DNA of 64,000 nt from Triadica sebifera (lineage: Eukaryota; Streptophyta; Magnoliopsida; Malpighiales; Euphorbiaceae): the NCBI GenBank assembly GCA_023653625.1, contig CM042901.1, forward strand, positions 18,986,333 through 19,050,332. The letters run 5' to 3'. Below the pieces are notes generated by a model. It did not search any database. It was not told where the DNA came from and saw nothing but the letters and a program-made list of their open reading frames with translations. This document shows, in pieces, positions 62,256 to 64,000 of the stretch. Position numbers and translations under genes: made by a program. Position 1 is the stretch's first letter; every line of letters starts with the position of its first letter.

Positions 62256-64000
62256 ATGTCTTCGGATGAACGAGATATGGCTGAGAGTACCGACTCTTCT
62301 GATACTAGGACTCCTCATCAGCCTAGTGTAGTGAGCATGCAAGGGCAAAATACTTCTCCAAATCCCCCACCGCAGACAGCATAACAGATTAATCCTAGTC
62401 AAAATCCATTTATACAACAGATGACTGGATTATTCCAACAGATGATACAAGCCATTCCCCAGCCAACCCCAGTGCCACCACATAAACCAAAAGTAACAAT
62501 TGATAAGTTTCGTAAGCATGGGGCTTCGGATTTCTATGGTAAGTAAGATGAGGATCCAGCTGCATTTGAGTATTGATTGGAAAAGACTGAAAGAATTTTT
62601 AAAGAGTTGCAAGTGGAAGCAGATGACAAAGTTAGATTTGCTACTTCTTTACTCCAAGATGAGGCATATAATTAGTAGAAATCAATTCTTACTAAGCCAG
62701 ATATGGTGGAACCAGTCTCATAGGATTTCTTTCTCTCTGAATTCAAAGAGCAATATATCTCTTTGATCTATATTGATGAGAAAAAGAAAGAGTTCATGAA
62801 TCTCAAGCAAGGTAAAATGTTAGTGACTGAGTATCAATGGGATTTTACCAGATTGAGCAAGTATGCCTCTAAATTAGTTGCAAATGAAAGAGATAAATGC
62901 AGAAGATTTGAAGATGGCCTTAATTAAGAGGTTGGAGATATTGTTACTACTCTCTAGCATACCAATTTTTCTCAGCTAGTTTCTGCAACACTCAACCTTG
63001 ACAAAAGGAAAAGAGAAAAATAGAAAAATCTTTTAAAAAGTTAGCTACTCCTAAGACTCAATTCATCGGGAATAAGAGTCATTTCTTTACTAGTTGTTCA
63101 CAGAACAGAGGACAGGGAAAGGGTCCTAGCTATTCACAAACAGGGTCTTTTAGGAGGGAACCGACCTCTTAAGTACCTTCTACTACGGCCAGTTCACAAC
63201 CTCAAGTTGGCAAGGAAGCTATACCAATATGTACCATTTACAATAGAAGCCATTGGGGGGAATGTTGGCATGTCACAAGTGCTTGCTTTAGATATCGGTA
63301 TAAGGAACACATACGGAGGGATTGCCCACTTTTGAGAAGTAGTACTCCTACTCAGACTACTAGGTCAGCTCCAACTCAGCCTGGAGTTCAGTTCAGAGGA
63401 GGACCAGGTTGACCGAGGTAGGGTATTTAAGAGACATTGAATAGACTGGATCCAACAGAGCTCCAACCCGAGCTATGCCATGAAAGCTAAGGAAGATCAG
63501 ACGGGAACAAATGTTATTGTTGGTATGTTTTCATTATATGATTTTGACATTTGTGCACTTATAGATTCGGGTTCCACACATTCCTATATTTGCACTAGTA
63601 CACGTAGCCAACATAACATGATTATAGAGAACCTAGAAAATAGAATTGAAGTTAAGAACCCCTTGGGTCATAGTGTAATAGTGAATAAAGTATTCAGGAA
63701 TTGCCTTTTAGTTGTGCATGGGAAGGAGTTTTTTCAGCCTTGATTGAGTTACCTTTCCATGAGTATGATGTCATATTAGGCATGGATTGACTCTCACATC
63801 ATGAAGTAGTGGTTAATTGCAAGTCTAAATTTGTGGTGCTTAAGATAGAAAATTAAGAGGAAATTATTGTGAAAGGTGAATTAATTTCACAACATCCTCG
63901 AGTCATATCCATAATGAAAGTTAGGAGATTGATGAGAAAAGGGTGTGAAGCTGATTTAGCCCATGTGATTGACACCAGAAAGGGAGGTTCAAATCTTGAA
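62256..64000 (+). pseudogene. gag-pol polyprotein of element D, N-terminal part (broken)
   Basis: It starts MSSDERDMAEST. The gag domain (about 62,500-63,000) has KKKEFMNLKQGKM and RFEDGLN. The zinc knuckle (about 63,283-63,327) has its second Cys changed to Tyr. The protease (about 63,500-63,800) carries DSGSTHSYIC and a GMD-stop where GMDWL is expected. Then comes the lead into reverse transcriptase at the window edge. Two adjacent Trp codons of the gag AYNWWKSI motif are both TAG (62,673-62,678), and further stops replace Gln and Trp codons. The element is dead in this reading, mainly from transitions. Confidence 0.82.

Larger units (their letters stand above)
60000..64000 (+). mobile_element. 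Ty3/gypsy (Tekay/Del-like) element D, inserted in element E, truncated by the window edge
   Basis: The LTR starts TGTAATGCCCACTAATT (60,000) and ends GGCATCACA (62,122). The primer site, gag and protease follow. The five bases before it, TAACT (59,995-59,999), should reappear after its 3' LTR outside the window. The D LTR end matches that of element E, so the two belong to one family in opposite orientations. Confidence 0.85.

Noticed and set aside
1..64000. CRISPR arrays, operons, prophage, tRNA or rRNA genes
   Set aside because: None seen. The direct repeats present are LTRs, microsatellites and one intronic duplication. TGGTATCAGAGC words are retrotransposon primer sites, not tRNA genes.

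Overview
This window is nuclear DNA from a flowering plant, most likely a eudicot. It is AT-rich, its genes have many introns, it carries plant-type Ty3/gypsy retrotransposons and hAT-like MITEs, and it has two recognisable plant housekeeping genes. I cannot name the species. I found no sign of a bacterial, viral or CRISPR system. All calls come from reading the sequence by eye; percentages and family names were not computed.

Layout. (i) 1-3.6 kb: two short exon-like gene fragments with intact splice sites, a SAP30/AFR-like exon on + and a decayed cysteine-synthase exon on -. They are followed by AT-rich repeats and a MITE. (ii) 4,011-8,234 (-): a complete seven-exon gene for the mitochondrial small-subunit GTP-binding ribosomal protein DAP3/mS29 (466 aa predicted). 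It has a GC-AG intron, and a 719-bp hAT-type MITE sits in that intron. (iii) 8.8-32.1 kb: a retrotransposon cluster. It holds a solo LTR (8,807-11,489) and a Tekay/Del-like Ty3/gypsy element A (11,775-32,143). A second chromodomain-bearing element B (13,768-24,003) is nested in the 5' LTR of A with a clean 5-bp target-site duplication. (iv) 33,626-55,918 (-): a complete 16-exon gene for the ribosome-quality-control E3 ligase listerin (LTN1). The exons join in frame to 1,913 aa, ending in RWD and RING domains. Its last two introns are filled with transposons: an Athila-like integrase remnant, a MITE, and a shrunken gypsy element F that itself carries a hAT-like insertion. (v) 56.7-64 kb: a gypsy LTR and integrase tail on - (element E), interrupted by a related element D on + that runs off the window.

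How it fits together. Both intact genes act in translation. DAP3 is part of the mitochondrial ribosome and listerin clears nascent chains from stalled cytosolic 60S ribosomes. Nothing suggests they are co-regulated; they are separate genes about 25 kb apart. All retroelement polyproteins are broken by stops and frameshifts. The most informative observations are the nesting order given by target-site duplications, the transposon load separating the catalytic end of listerin from the rest of the gene, the rearranged interior of element F, and the gene-fragment pair at the left edge. I found no clearly new biochemical system.
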